DNA of 64,000 bases from Cristatella mucedo (lineage: Eukaryota; Bryozoa; Phylactolaemata; Cristatellidae), in NCBI GenBank assembly GCA_009760855.2, contig WPIO01000141.1, forward strand, positions 181,001 through 245,000, read 5' to 3'. Shown here one piece after another: positions 55,001-64,000 of the stretch. A model generated the notes under the pieces. That model was given only the letters and a program-made list of their open reading frames with translations. It was not told the origin of the DNA and ran no database searches. Made by a program: the position numbers and the translations under genes. Positions within the stretch are counted from its first letter, which is position 1, and the number at the start of each line of letters is the position of its first letter.

Positions 55001-58000
55001 TTTCTAAAACTAAACGATGATGCAACTAACTTACTAGTTATGGGCAAACCCAGTGTGATTCAGAAATTAGAAAGGCTGACAAAATTGGCTCTGCCAGCAT
55101 ATCTCCTGTTAAATCAGCTCGAAATCTAGGTGTCATGTTCCAAAGTGACCTCTTGTTAGACGGCTACATCAGCTCCACAGTCAAGTCTGCCTACTTTCAG
55201 CTACACAACATTGCTTAAATTCGGGCTTGTTTAGATAAGGATTCCACATCTAAGTTGGTCCATGCATTTGTGACATCCCGTCTTGACTTCTGTAACTCAC
55301 TGCTTGCTGGCCTATCGGCATGTGCAATCAGGCAATTACAGTTGGTGCAAAACTCCGCAGCTAGGCTTGTCTGTCGTGAGCGGCGCAGTTGCCGCATCAC
55401 ACCAATTCTCGCTGACCTGCACTGGCTACCAGTTAAGCAATGGATCGACTTCGAGGTTTTGTCGCTCACTTTTAGGTGCCTTCATTCTTTGCCTCCAGCC
55501 TACCTATCGTATTCACTCCCCCACCAGCCCAAGCATCGTACAACCTGCTTTTCGGAATCCAACAGTCTACCAATACCTCGTACAAACCTCAAATCCTTTG
55601 GAGACCGTGCATTTAGTTCGTATGCTCCCAAAGCCTAGAACTCCCTCCCGACTTGCGTTAGAACATCCCCTGACTTGACCACATTGAAAAAGAGCTTAAA
55701 CACACACCTGTTTAGGACAGCATTTAGTGGGTCCCTGTGATTCATAATTGATGTGCTTATGCGTGCTGACACTGCGCATGCTGCCACTAACAATAATAAT
55801 GATAATAATAATGCACTTGATAAGACCCCCTCAGAGAACTTAATCTCTCACTAGGCGCTTTACATTTGCTGCAAAGAGAAATGGAATTGAATGGTGAGTA
55901 AAATCATGCTTCAAAAACAAACAAAATGAATAATATGGTTAGGGGTGACATGCACAGGGTCAGCATGCAAATGTGGTTAGTGGCAGCATGCACAGTGTCA
56001 GCACGCATAAGCACATCAAGGACGAATCACAGGGACCCACTAAATGCTGTTCTAAATAGGTGTGTTTTTAAATTCCTTTTAAATGTGGTCAGGTCAGGGG
56101 ATGTTCTGACGCAGGTCGGGAGTGAGTTCCAGGCTTTGGGAGCATACGAACTAAATGCACAGTCTCCAAAGGATTTGAGGTTTGTACGGGGTATTTGTAG
56201 ACTGTTGGATAACTAACCGCATTTGCATGCTGACCCTGTGCATGTCACCCCTAACGATGTTATTCATGTTTATCAAGCATGATATTACTCACGATTCAAT
56301 CGCGTTTTCCTTTGCCACAAATGTAAAGCACCTAGAAAGAGATTGAGTGCTCTGAGGGTGCTTTATTAAGTGCATTAATAATAATAATACATTTGTTTTT
56401 GCTTGCTTATGTTCTTGGTAGCTCTATAAATGTAACTTTCAATGTCTTTCTATGCTGGATAAAATCAGCTGTGGCTGAGCTGCCGAAAAAAAAGCCAAAG
56501 CAATCTCTGTAATGAATGTGGCTACAATTGTTTGCCTAGGCTTGCTGACACTGTGCATGCTGCCACCAACCATATTTGCATGCTGACCCTGCGCATGTCA
56601 CCTCTAACCATGTTAGCCTTGTTGTCCATGGAACATGCTACAGCTTACCATGCGACCATGCTTCCTTTCCAGCAAATTTAATGTGCCTAGAAAGAGATTG
56701 AGTTCTCAGAGGGCGCTATAACAAATTTATTATTGTAGTTGATCGCCTTTAATTTTTGGCATAATTTGGCAGCTGATTGTGTATAACTACTTGTAGTTTC
56801 ACCTAATCAGATAACACGATTGTACAGCCGATTCACGAGCCTCGACAAGGACGACACCGGGACCTTGAAGTGAGTGCCGTGCCGTGAATTGCTGATGTGT
56901 ATATACACACATTGTGTTTACGACAAATGCAAAATCGCAAGTCACCGACTAGCTTGGCGGGCAGCTTCTGCATAGACCTGGCGACGTAACTGTGCTGAAA
57001 AACCCTCACTTGTCAGTGCCAAAACCATATAACTTGCGAGCCGAACCTCAGCGTCTGTGCTTTTTGGCCTGGCAGTCTCATCTCGTGCCTTGTATCTCTT
57101 ATCTTCAGAATCTCGTGGTCTGCTTCAGTCTGTCGTTAGAGCATTCAGTGGTGGCTGACCGCCTCCTTTCTGCCATTCGTTCTGTCTCCCATCGTGTGCT
57201 GTTCCTCCACACGATGTCGAGATGAATGCACATTCTTTACATCTTGCTTGTGGTTAACATGCGCTCTTTGCATCTATAGCCGCGAAGATCTTCTACGGAT
57301 CCCGGAATTAGCCATAAACCCTCTAGGCGATAGAATCGTGCACGCCTTCTTTCAAGAGGGGTGAGTACATTGCGGACAAACGAGCCGGTGCTGCTTGAAT
57401 GCTGCTGGACTCAACAACGCTGAAGCTACGGCTATGAGCGACTGCCTGACACAAGTGCTGTTAGAGATAGGGTGTTGTCGGCTCGTAATAGATTTGCTGC
57501 ATTGATTAACGTCGCTGCTTAGGAGCTAAGGTAGTAATTTGTGCTCACTAGAGTGCAGTGCAGTCGTGCAGCTGTAGCAGGCAGCATGTCTAACTTTTGC
57601 CCCCCTTTGTCGTTATTTCAGTGATAACGATGACAAGGTCAACTTCTGTCAGTTTATGCGTACCCTTGCCCATTTCCGCCCGCTGAAGAAAGCTAAAGGT
57701 GATGATGACTTGGCTTTGAACAGCCGGGCACAGAAATTGAAATGTAAGTTCGCATACTAACCATGTCGTCCTCGTAGGAATGGATATGCTTTGGGCCATG
57801 TGTATCTCCGTCAGTAACTCCACAAAGTCATAAAGACCATGTGGGTGTTACGCTGGAGAGTTTTGTATAGCGCACTCACAGCCTAAGCGGCTTTCGGTAC
57901 GCATTCGGTAGCCAACAGACTTCGTCTCACGCAACAAAGAGAAAGTGGGAAGCATAGCAGAGTTAGGAGAGCAGTTGAGGTAGTGAGTAGCATAGAAGTG

Positions 58001-61000
58001 GCAGTTCAGGACCGCTGAAAAAGATGTGCCGTAGTCGGCAGTTGGAGAGTAGATGTCGTTGCATAAGAATTGTGGAAGCGAGGTCCACAGTCTAGGACCT
58101 GCACAGCTAAAGCTTCTGTCGCCAACTGTCTTTAAGCGGAGGAATGGGACAGCTAATTTATTGTCCACACAGGACCTGAGGGCGCGAACAGGCTGAAACT
58201 GATGCAGCAGTTCAGCTAGGTATGAAGGAGCCAAGCCGTGGCGGGCCTTGTGGGTCAGCGTAAGAACTTTGCTCTGTATCCTTTGCTCAACCGGCAAGCA
58301 TTCTAGCTCTTTCAGCAAAGGAGACACGTGCTCAAACCGCTGGGACTTGAAGACCAGCCTTGCAGCCATATTCATGGGCCACTTTCTAGCTCTGTGGGAA
58401 TCAGTGCAACACACGTTCAGTGCTATGCAGTACCAGTGTAATTACTGCTTCTTTTTTAGGATTTTTGGAAATACAAAAAATTCGCCCCAGATGCATTAAT
58501 GTAAGATGTAAAACAGTTGTGCCGTGCATTTAGATAGATCGGGCATTTCATCTAAATATGCCCCTCAATCTTGAACATAGCAATAGAGAACTACTTCTGA
58601 AACAAAAACCAAAGTGAACAAGCTATGAATGATTGCAATCGTAGCAAAAACCTGAATATGTGGCTATTTTAGATGTACAGAATGTACAAATGTACAAGTT
58701 CTGACTATTGAAACAGTAGGTGATAGATTTTCTTGGTTAGTGCTTGCCAAATGCCACCCTCTTAAGTTTGTGGAAAACAAGAAACGTCCAGTCCTCGATG
58801 TTGGTTGAGTTTTGAGATATTCTCAAGATACTGAAAGTCGTGCACCTAGGTTCAGTTCATATGCCACGCTTTCTTAAATTGAACGATGAAAAGACCAACA
58901 TGCTAGTTATGGGCAAACCAAGTGCAGTTCGGAGATTGAAAAACCCACCACTCAAAATCGGCTCTGCTAGCATATCTCCTGTTGAATCTGCACGAAACCT
59001 AGGTGTCCTGTTCTGAAGTGACTTTATGTGCAACCACTTCAGCTCTACACTCGTGTATGCCTACTTTGTTACATTGCTAAAATTTGGGCTTGCTTAGACA
59101 TGGGTACTACATATAAATTTGTCGATGCATTTTTGACGTCCCATCACGACTTCTATAATGCACTGCTTGCTGGTCTACCGGTCAGTGCAAAGAGCTCTGC
59201 GACCTAGATCTCTGATGATGTTTAGCATACGAATCTCTGGCATATTAAACCACCCTATCAAATGTTCCATCTATGGAGGTTTAATAGTTTGAGTTTATGG
59301 CTATTATTGATAGACTAGGCATGGTGTAGACCATCTTGCTCAATCGGTTAATAATAGTAGAGAGAGAATAATAATAATACATTTGTATAGCACCCTCAGA
59401 GAACTTAGTCGCTTTCTAGGTACTGTGCATATGCTGTAAAGGAAGCATGATCGTACGGTTAGTGGTAGCTCGCTCAATGACAACAAGCATGGCATGGTTA
59501 AAGGTGACCTGCTCAGGGTCAGTATGCAAATATGGTTAGTGGGACAGCATGCACAGTGTCAGCACACACAGAACGAATCACATGGACCCTCTAAATGCTG
59601 TGATTAATAGATGCTTTTTAGCTTCTGTTTAAGGATAGTTATTTGAAGCACCATTAGAATACGGTGAACTAAGATTGTTGTGTATTCCAAGTATTCCCTT
59701 CTAAAAAATTCATCTCACTGTGGCAGACAAACCTTTGGGTGTGGTCAAGGTTTAAAGCATCTGATTGTGTCTGCATGGACTACAAAAGACATCGTTGGAG
59801 TATTTGCAACAGTTCAATGGTGCAGTTACAGCTAGAAACCATGCAATTGCGATTTCTGATGGAAAAAAGAGCCACAGAGCCATGCACAATTGCTACAGAT
59901 ATCGTGGAAAACACCTGAGATGCCAAGAACACTGAGATCTCCACCATATATTTTTAATTGTCCATGGATCATGGGACTCAAGTTCAATTTATTGAATGAA
60001 TTTGGCAGCCTGACGAAGCCCTGTCACCTAGCTACAAGTTGTTTATCCATGAAGCGCTTAGCTGGTTTCTCTGTATAATGATAAGAGTATGCTTTCTAAT
60101 AGTAATAATATTAAGTTGTGTGTGTTCTGCCGTAAGAGAACTATACCTCTGTCCTGTCAAGTTACAACTTGCTGTTAAAGAACCAATAACCAAGGGTTTG
60201 TGACATGCATGATTATACCAGCATGTAAAAGCACACGAGAAGACACTTGGGGCCACTGGTTAGTAACTAGCCCCGAATCATGCTCCGGTAAGCACACAAA
60301 GTACATTGGAAAAAAGGATAGGTTCACTGGGGTTCAGGGAAAGCTAAGCGGACCAGTCGATGCAAAGCTGAGATTTGAATGATGCAAAGTCAGTGCAGGT
60401 GGTGACAGAATCTGGAAATGAACTCCAAACGCTTGGTGCATACGAAGTGGAGGTCTCGTGAGCAAAGATTTTCACTTGGAATTGCAAGACTATTTGAAGC
60501 ATTTTTAAAAACTGAATGTTACTAAGGAATGCCGACAAAGTCACCGGGCGTCATTTTTTGAGTGGGGACAACATTGTGCATTCAATAAATCTTACTTTAA
60601 AGTATTCTGATAGTGCTGCAAAAATTATCTGCCGTAATAAGCTGGTATGTTTGAAGCAAGATGTTGCTCCAGATAATAATAATAATAATAATGCACTTGA
60701 TAAAGCGCCCTCAGAGAACTCAATCTCTCTCTAGGTGCTTTACATTTGCTGCAAAGAGAAATGCAATTGAATGGTGAGTAAAATCATGCTTGATAAACAA
60801 ACAAAATGAATGATATGGTTAGGGGTGACATGCACAGGGTCAGCATGCAAATGTGGTTAGTGGCAGCGTGCACAGTGTCAGCACGCATAAGCACACGAAG
60901 GACGAATCATAAGGGACCCACTGAAAGCTGTCCTAAATAGATGTTTTTAAGTTCTTTTTAAATTTGGTCAGGGCAGGGGATGTTCTGACGCAGGTCGGGA

Positions 61001-64000
61001 GGGAGTTCCAGGCTTTGGTAGCATACAAACTAAATGCACGGTCTCCAAAGGATTTGAGGTTTGTACAAGGTATTTGTAGACTGTTGGATTCCGAAAAGCT
61101 GGTGGTACGATGCTTGGCCTGATGGGGGAGTATATCTGAGAGATAGGCTGGAGCCATAGAATGAAGGGACCTAAAAGTGAGCGACAAATCTACTTATCAG
61201 ATACTGCCACTTTATTGAATCATATTTTCTGGTGAACTTTTTTGGTTCTGAATTTCATAAGGCAATGAAACATTAGAGAATATTCCTTTATTCCCTGGAT
61301 GCATGGATTTTGTGGGCCAACTCTCTGCATGTTTATTAATAATAATACATTTGATATAGCACCCTCAGAGAACTCAATCTCTTTCTAGGCACATTCGCTG
61401 CAGAGGAGGCACGATCGAGTGGGTATTGGTAGCATGCTCAATAAACAACAAGAATAACATAGCTAGGGGTTACATGCTTAGGGTCAGCATGCCAATATGG
61501 TTAGTGGCTACATGCATAGTGTCAGCACGCATAACCACACAAGGGACGAATCATAGGACCCACTAAATGCTGTGATAAACAGGTGCGTCTTTAGTTTCTT
61601 TTAAACTGTGGTCAAGTCAGGAGATGTCGTGACAAAAGTTGGGAGTGAGTTCCAGGCTTTGGGAGCACACGACCGGCAGGGTCTCCAAAGGATTTGAGGT
61701 ATCTAGGAGGTATGGGTGAATAAGTAGATTCCAAAAAGCAGGTGGTATGTTGCTTAGCCTGAGGATGAGTAGATATGATTGCAAGTGACAAAACCTTAAA
61801 GTCGATGTGTTGCTTGACCCAATCATGCCCACACATGCCACCAGCGAGCACAGCATGCCACTCAGGCTACACACCGCCCAAAATCACGCACACACATACA
61901 CACACATTCACACACATTTTCGACCTAATTTAGCAAAGTTGTTGCCTATATCGGACTGTAGAGCATACGTAGCTATTAATTGCTGTCGTGGCATGCTTGT
62001 AGTTGCATTCCGTATGTACGACATGGACTGTGATGACAAGATCTCACGTGATGAACTGCTCAACGTTCTGCACATGATGGTTGGTGCCAACATATCGGAA
62101 GAACAGGTGCGTCTGTGTTTAATGCAGTGCTTCGTCCGTGCCCTTTGGTTTAGAATTCGTTTACACTGATCGATAATGGTTCAATGGAAAAAAAAAATTT
62201 TGTTGGCTCCTCCAATGAAGCTTGCGGGCCACTGGTCAGTCTTTTAGCTGTGTATATATGAATGTTCTTGTTTGACAGTAAATGATATTAGCATCCTTAT
62301 GGTGCTAGAGGGTCATGGAATTTGTAGTATTACCAAATACATGTTTGGAAGTGAAGTAGGAATTAAGAAATAGGCCAAGGTTTCAGTTACATTTTGAAGA
62401 TCCAATTTCGTCATAGCCTACATAGAACGATGCTCATTATTCATAAATAATGATGTCTATCAGCCCGAGTTCGTTTTTATAATTTGTTTTGAAGAGACAT
62501 TGAATACACGAATAAATCTCCGAAATGCAGGAATATTAGGAATGAGCTGTCAAATGATCTATTGGATTAGCTGCATCCTTAGGATTAAAACAGTTAAGAT
62601 TTATGTACCGACATAGTAAAAAAAAGCTTGACTGGATAGTGCGATTGGATGATTATTTGCAAAGAGACAGTGAAAATTGAAAAAAATAACGGGCCTTGCA
62701 CTGATCCTTAAGGAATACCGAATGTTCCCAAACAGCTGCTGTAATCCTTACTACTTTAGCAAATCCTTTGAGTACTGCTCTTTGGGGTTTGACCTCAAAT
62801 TGGAAAGTAATACATGTCGGTGATTCATATCCTTATTTACATAAAATCATAAGTGGCTGTCACCTGCTTTCATCAGGCCATACAGGATTGCCTGCTGCAC
62901 TAGTCAAACCACGACCTTGGGTCGTGAAGTAGGAGTACCTTATGTCCGGATTGACTTAACCCAGTGGCCAAGCGGTTCCATGCATGGGCATGAAGTCCAA
63001 CACTGGGTGGAAGGGCTATAATCTAGACGGTAATACATTGTGCAAACGTTTGCAACTAGCAGGAAAACCACATATACAGTTAATTTATCCAACACAAAGT
63101 AGAGGCAGCAAGACTAAGCCACAATAAATACGACCTTGAAGCGAAACCATTGATTGATCACTTTGTAAATCCAATGCACATCTTAAGAGACGGTGAGCCG
63201 TGATGGCACACTAGGAAAGGCGGTTGCTTTCACGACCTCGGTCCCGAGGTCGTGGGTTCGATTCCTGCAGTGGGCGATTCTTTATCGCGCACTGCAAGCG
63301 GTGGCGATAGCCGTAAAGGCTCTTCTGTCGCTATACAAAAGGGGCTGTTTAATCAGCTAGGATTTATTATTTATTATTATTATAAGAGATCCCATATCTG
63401 CGAGATGCATATTATCAATGCAAGCTATGTTCACAATTTCAGGTAATCATGGGTTTATTGTGTGCATTCATGCTCACTAGTAATAATAGTAATAATACAA
63501 AGCTTGTATAGCACCCCTAGCAACCCTAATCTCTTTCTAGGCACTTTATATTAATCTGCTACAGGTCACTTTGACATGGCAACCAAGATATGTTTAGGAG
63601 CCAGTGTCTCTGCTGTAAAATAAGCATGATCATACGGTTACTGGCAACATGTACAGTGTCACTTAGTTATGCACAGGCACGTTAGCAGTAATATGCAAAG
63701 TTTCAACATGCGAATATGGTTAGTGGTAGCATGCATAGTGTCAGCAGGTGTAAGCACACAAAGGACAAATCGCAACGACCCAGAAGATATTGTGAGAGAA
63801 AGAGTATTTTAGTTTCTTTATAGACGCCATCAAGTTTTTGTCGTCACTTCAGTCGAGATTGAGTTCCAGGCTTTGGGAGCATAAAAACTAAAGGCACGGT
63901 CTTCAAAGCATCTGAGGTTTGCAAGAGGTACAGCTAAACGATTTTAGTCTGAAGGTGATACGAAGCCTAGCCTGGTGGGGAAGTCTTTCTGATTGGTAGG
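52003..64000 (+). CDS. CHP1: CHP1-like calcineurin B homologous protein (5 exons seen, 3' end off the window)
   Basis: CHP1 is an N-myristoylated EF-hand protein, a cofactor of plasma-membrane Na+/H+ exchangers that also acts in membrane traffic. Exons 52003-52069, 56797-56869, 57280-57360, 57622-57743 and 62003-62106 join in phase to 149 codons, colinear with human CHP1 (195 aa). About 45 residues, including EF-hand 4, should follow after the donor at 62107; I found no exon for them before 64000. Visible: MGNKAAVLLHDEEINQIQ (Gly2 for myristoylation, though position 6 is Ala instead of Ser/Thr), ITRLYSRFTSLDKDDTGTL (EF1), RIPELAINPLGDRI, FMRTLAHFRP, and EF3 YDMDCDDKISRDEL with canonical Asp-x-Asp-x-Asp and Glu12. 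Introns 1 (4.7 kb) and 4 (4.3 kb) are filled with LINE DNA. Confidence 0.95.
52740..52900. repeat. Short tandem duplication of about 75 bp in CHP1 intron 1
   Basis: GCCATTTAAAGAGCAT...GGCCTTGTGCTGTTCGGG through CCGAAAATCC-CAAGTACCAA occurs at 52750-52821 and again at 52829-52899 with a few changes. Confidence 0.85.
52940..53095 (+). mobile_element. SINE-1-like variant in CHP1 intron 1
   Basis: B-box GGGTTCGAGTCC at about 52979, CCCACTGCAAACGGAGGTGA and tail TAGCCTTTAAGGCGCTTCTG with CTATATAAATGA. The variable-arm palindrome is absent. Confidence 0.7.
53725..53905 (+). mobile_element. LINE-A 3' tail in CHP1 intron 1
   Basis: GCATTCTGACCCTTTGCATG through AGGTGCCTAGAAAGAGATTG and a short ATT tail; hairpin stem mutated. 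Confidence 0.8.
54385..56395 (+). mobile_element. Longest LINE-A copy, RT region to tail, with nested antisense LINE-A
   Basis: The RT palm region is recognisable: FRANHSTESALLRVYNDLLR, then the catalytic Asp segment LLDLAAAFDIIDHQVLLERL (about 54598-54657). A stop at 54774 and a frame change separate this from the GSVLGPVLF and HFYADDTHVYLCFDP region (YADD near 54881). The C-terminal region (LHWLPVKQWIDFEVLSLTFR) follows. The 3' UTR is split at about 55792 by an antisense LINE-A and resumes at about 56213 to its hairpin and tail. No endonuclease domain is present, so it is 5' truncated and inactive. Confidence 0.93.
55790..56213 (-). mobile_element. Antisense LINE-A nested in LINE-A
   Basis: Starts with an ATA-rich tail next to the duplicated ACTAAC, then hairpin and 3' UTR, and reaches into the RT C-terminal region (about TTTGTAGACTGTTGGAT). 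The flanks ACTAAC (left) and ACTAACC (right) look like the target-site duplication. Confidence 0.88.
56540..56732 (+). mobile_element. LINE-A 3' tail just upstream of CHP1 exon 2
   Basis: TTGCTGACACTGTGCATGCT to a mutated hairpin (TGTGCCTAGAAAGAGATTGA, GGGCGCTATAAC) and ATTTATTATT. Ends 64 bp before the exon 2 acceptor. Confidence 0.83.
56797..56869 (+). CDS. CHP1: CHP1 exon 2 (EF-hand 1)
   Basis: Acceptor TTGTAG completes a Phe, then SPNQITRLYSRFTSLDKDDT and GTL; donor GTGAGT. The loop DKDDTGTLNRED has Asp at positions 1, 3 and 12, closer to a calcium-binding loop than human CHP1, where this hand is degenerate. Confidence 0.95.
57280..57360 (+). CDS. CHP1: CHP1 exon 3
   Basis: REDLLRIPELAINPLGDRIV then HAFFQE and a split Gly. 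Acceptor CTATAG, donor GTGAGT. Confidence 0.96.
57622..57743 (+). CDS. CHP1: CHP1 exon 4
   Basis: Completes Gly, then DNDDKVNFCQFMRTLAHFRP and a charged linker ending NSRAQKLK. Acceptor ATTTCAG, donor GTAAGT. Confidence 0.96.
57798..58378 (-). mobile_element. LINE-B fragment in CHP1 intron 4
   Basis: Over 90% similar by eye to 3800-4400: PVEQRIQSKVLTLTHKARHG, LAELLHQFQPVRALRSCVDN and RLWTSLPQFL, followed by the LINE-B 3' end. It begins about 55 bp after the exon 4 donor. It contains the longest open stretch near CHP1 but is not a host exon. Confidence 0.9.
58855..59215 (+). mobile_element. LINE-A RT fragment in CHP1 intron 4
   Basis: AAATTGAACGATGAAAAGAC, ATGGGCAAACCAAGTGCAGT and GCATATCTCCTGTTGAATCT match the post-YADD region; several stops and deletions. 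Confidence 0.75.
59365..59640 (-). mobile_element. LINE-A 3' fragment in CHP1 intron 4
   Basis: AATAATAATACATTTGTATA tail, a mutated hairpin and the 3' UTR in antisense up to TTTAGCTTCTGTTTAA. Confidence 0.82.
60672..61192 (-). mobile_element. LINE-A fragment in CHP1 intron 4
   Basis: (AAT)n tail at 60676-60692, an intact hairpin region, 3' UTR and RT C-terminal sequence (SLTFRSLHSMAPAYLSDILP, NLKSFGDRAFSLYATKAWNS). Confidence 0.92.
61335..61830 (-). mobile_element. LINE-A fragment, diverged, in CHP1 intron 4
   Basis: Tail AATAATAATACATTTGATAT, mutated hairpin, 3' UTR and remains of the RT C-terminus (VKQHIDFKVLSLA). Ends 170 bp before CHP1 exon 5. Confidence 0.82.
62003..62106 (+). CDS. 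CHP1: CHP1 exon 5 (EF-hand 3)
   Basis: Completes Phe, then AFRMYDMDCDDKISRDELLN and VLHMMVGANISEEQ. Acceptor CTTGTAG, donor GTGCGT. Confidence 0.96.
62107..63190. other. CHP1 intron 5, start
   Basis: AT-rich sequence searched for the missing EF-hand 4 exon without success. A diverged antisense SINE-like scrap lies near 62880-62935 (AACCACGACCTTGGGTCGTG). Confidence 0.5.
63192..63375 (+). mobile_element. SINE-1, best-preserved sense copy
   Basis: The head starts GGTGAGCCGTGATGGCACAC. A perfect palindrome of 10-bp arms (ACGACCTCGG/TC/CCGAGGTCGT, 63233-63254) sits directly before the B-box GGTTCGATTCC (63255-63265). The body GCACTGCAAGCGGTGGCGAT leads to the tail hairpin TAGCCGTAAAGGCT, then CGCTATACAAAAG, AATCAGCTAG and TTATTATTT. 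The arm placement recalls the long variable arm of class II tRNAs (Leu/Ser type). Confidence 0.9.
63478..64000 (-). mobile_element. LINE-A fragment, cut by window edge
   Basis: AATAATAGTAATAATAC tail, a mutated hairpin, 3' UTR and the region equivalent to AGTTCCAGGCTTTGGGAGCA, continuing to the end of the window. Confidence 0.82.

Noticed and set aside
63192-63375. Functional tRNA gene
   Set aside because: It has a B-box, but the acceptor stem does not close, many similar copies exist, and a SINE body and tail follow.
62107-64000. Final CHP1 exon within the window
   Set aside because: No stretch encoding an EF-hand 4 loop with a valid acceptor was found; the expected roughly 45 residues are presumed beyond the edge.

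Overview
The window is nuclear DNA from an intron-rich animal; I cannot name the species. It holds three spliced protein genes with GT-AG introns in metazoan-type positions. Most of the remaining sequence is non-LTR retrotransposon fragments, tRNA-derived SINEs and microsatellites. There is no operon structure, Shine-Dalgarno signal or long uninterrupted gene. Nearly every ORF over 60 codons is a shadow, a microsatellite or a broken LINE.

Genes. (1) SEC23, minus strand, 32451 down to 13861: 19 coding exons whose phases join exactly into a complete 770-residue COPII coat protein. (2) NDUFAF1 (CIA30), minus strand, 51561 down to 42950: three phase-0 exons giving a complete 303-residue complex I assembly factor. 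(3) CHP1-like calcineurin B homologous protein, plus strand, starting at 52003: five exons encode 149 residues, and the last exon(s) lie beyond the right edge. NDUFAF1 and CHP1 are head to head with 441 bp between their start codons, probably a shared promoter. From memory, both genes also lie in human 15q15.1, so their linkage may be very old.

Pseudogenes and old elements. An intronless, frameshifted copy of GPKOW (G-patch and KOW spliceosomal protein) occupies 35194-36640 and is cut off by a LINE. Remnants of a Ty3/gypsy LTR retrotransposon (gag and pol pieces) occupy about 8226-9330.

Repeats. Two CR1/L2-like LINE families are present. LINE-A ends in a compound hairpin plus an (ATT)n tail. 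LINE-B ends in an AGCC/GGCT hairpin plus a TTACA-type tail. Two tRNA-headed SINE families carry 3' ends resembling these two LINE ends (SINE-2 like LINE-A, SINE-1 like LINE-B). This looks like two parallel SINE-LINE partnerships and is the most interesting mobile-DNA pattern here. Nested insertions, one with an empty-site comparison, show the relative order of activity.

Layout: 1-6250 duplicated repeat blocks and LINE tails; 6250-13860 fragmentary intergenic DNA with gypsy remnants and a four-copy E-box array; 13861-32451 SEC23, with microsatellites and LINEs in introns; 32452-42950 intergenic DNA with the GPKOW pseudogene; 42950-51561 NDUFAF1; 52003 to the end CHP1.
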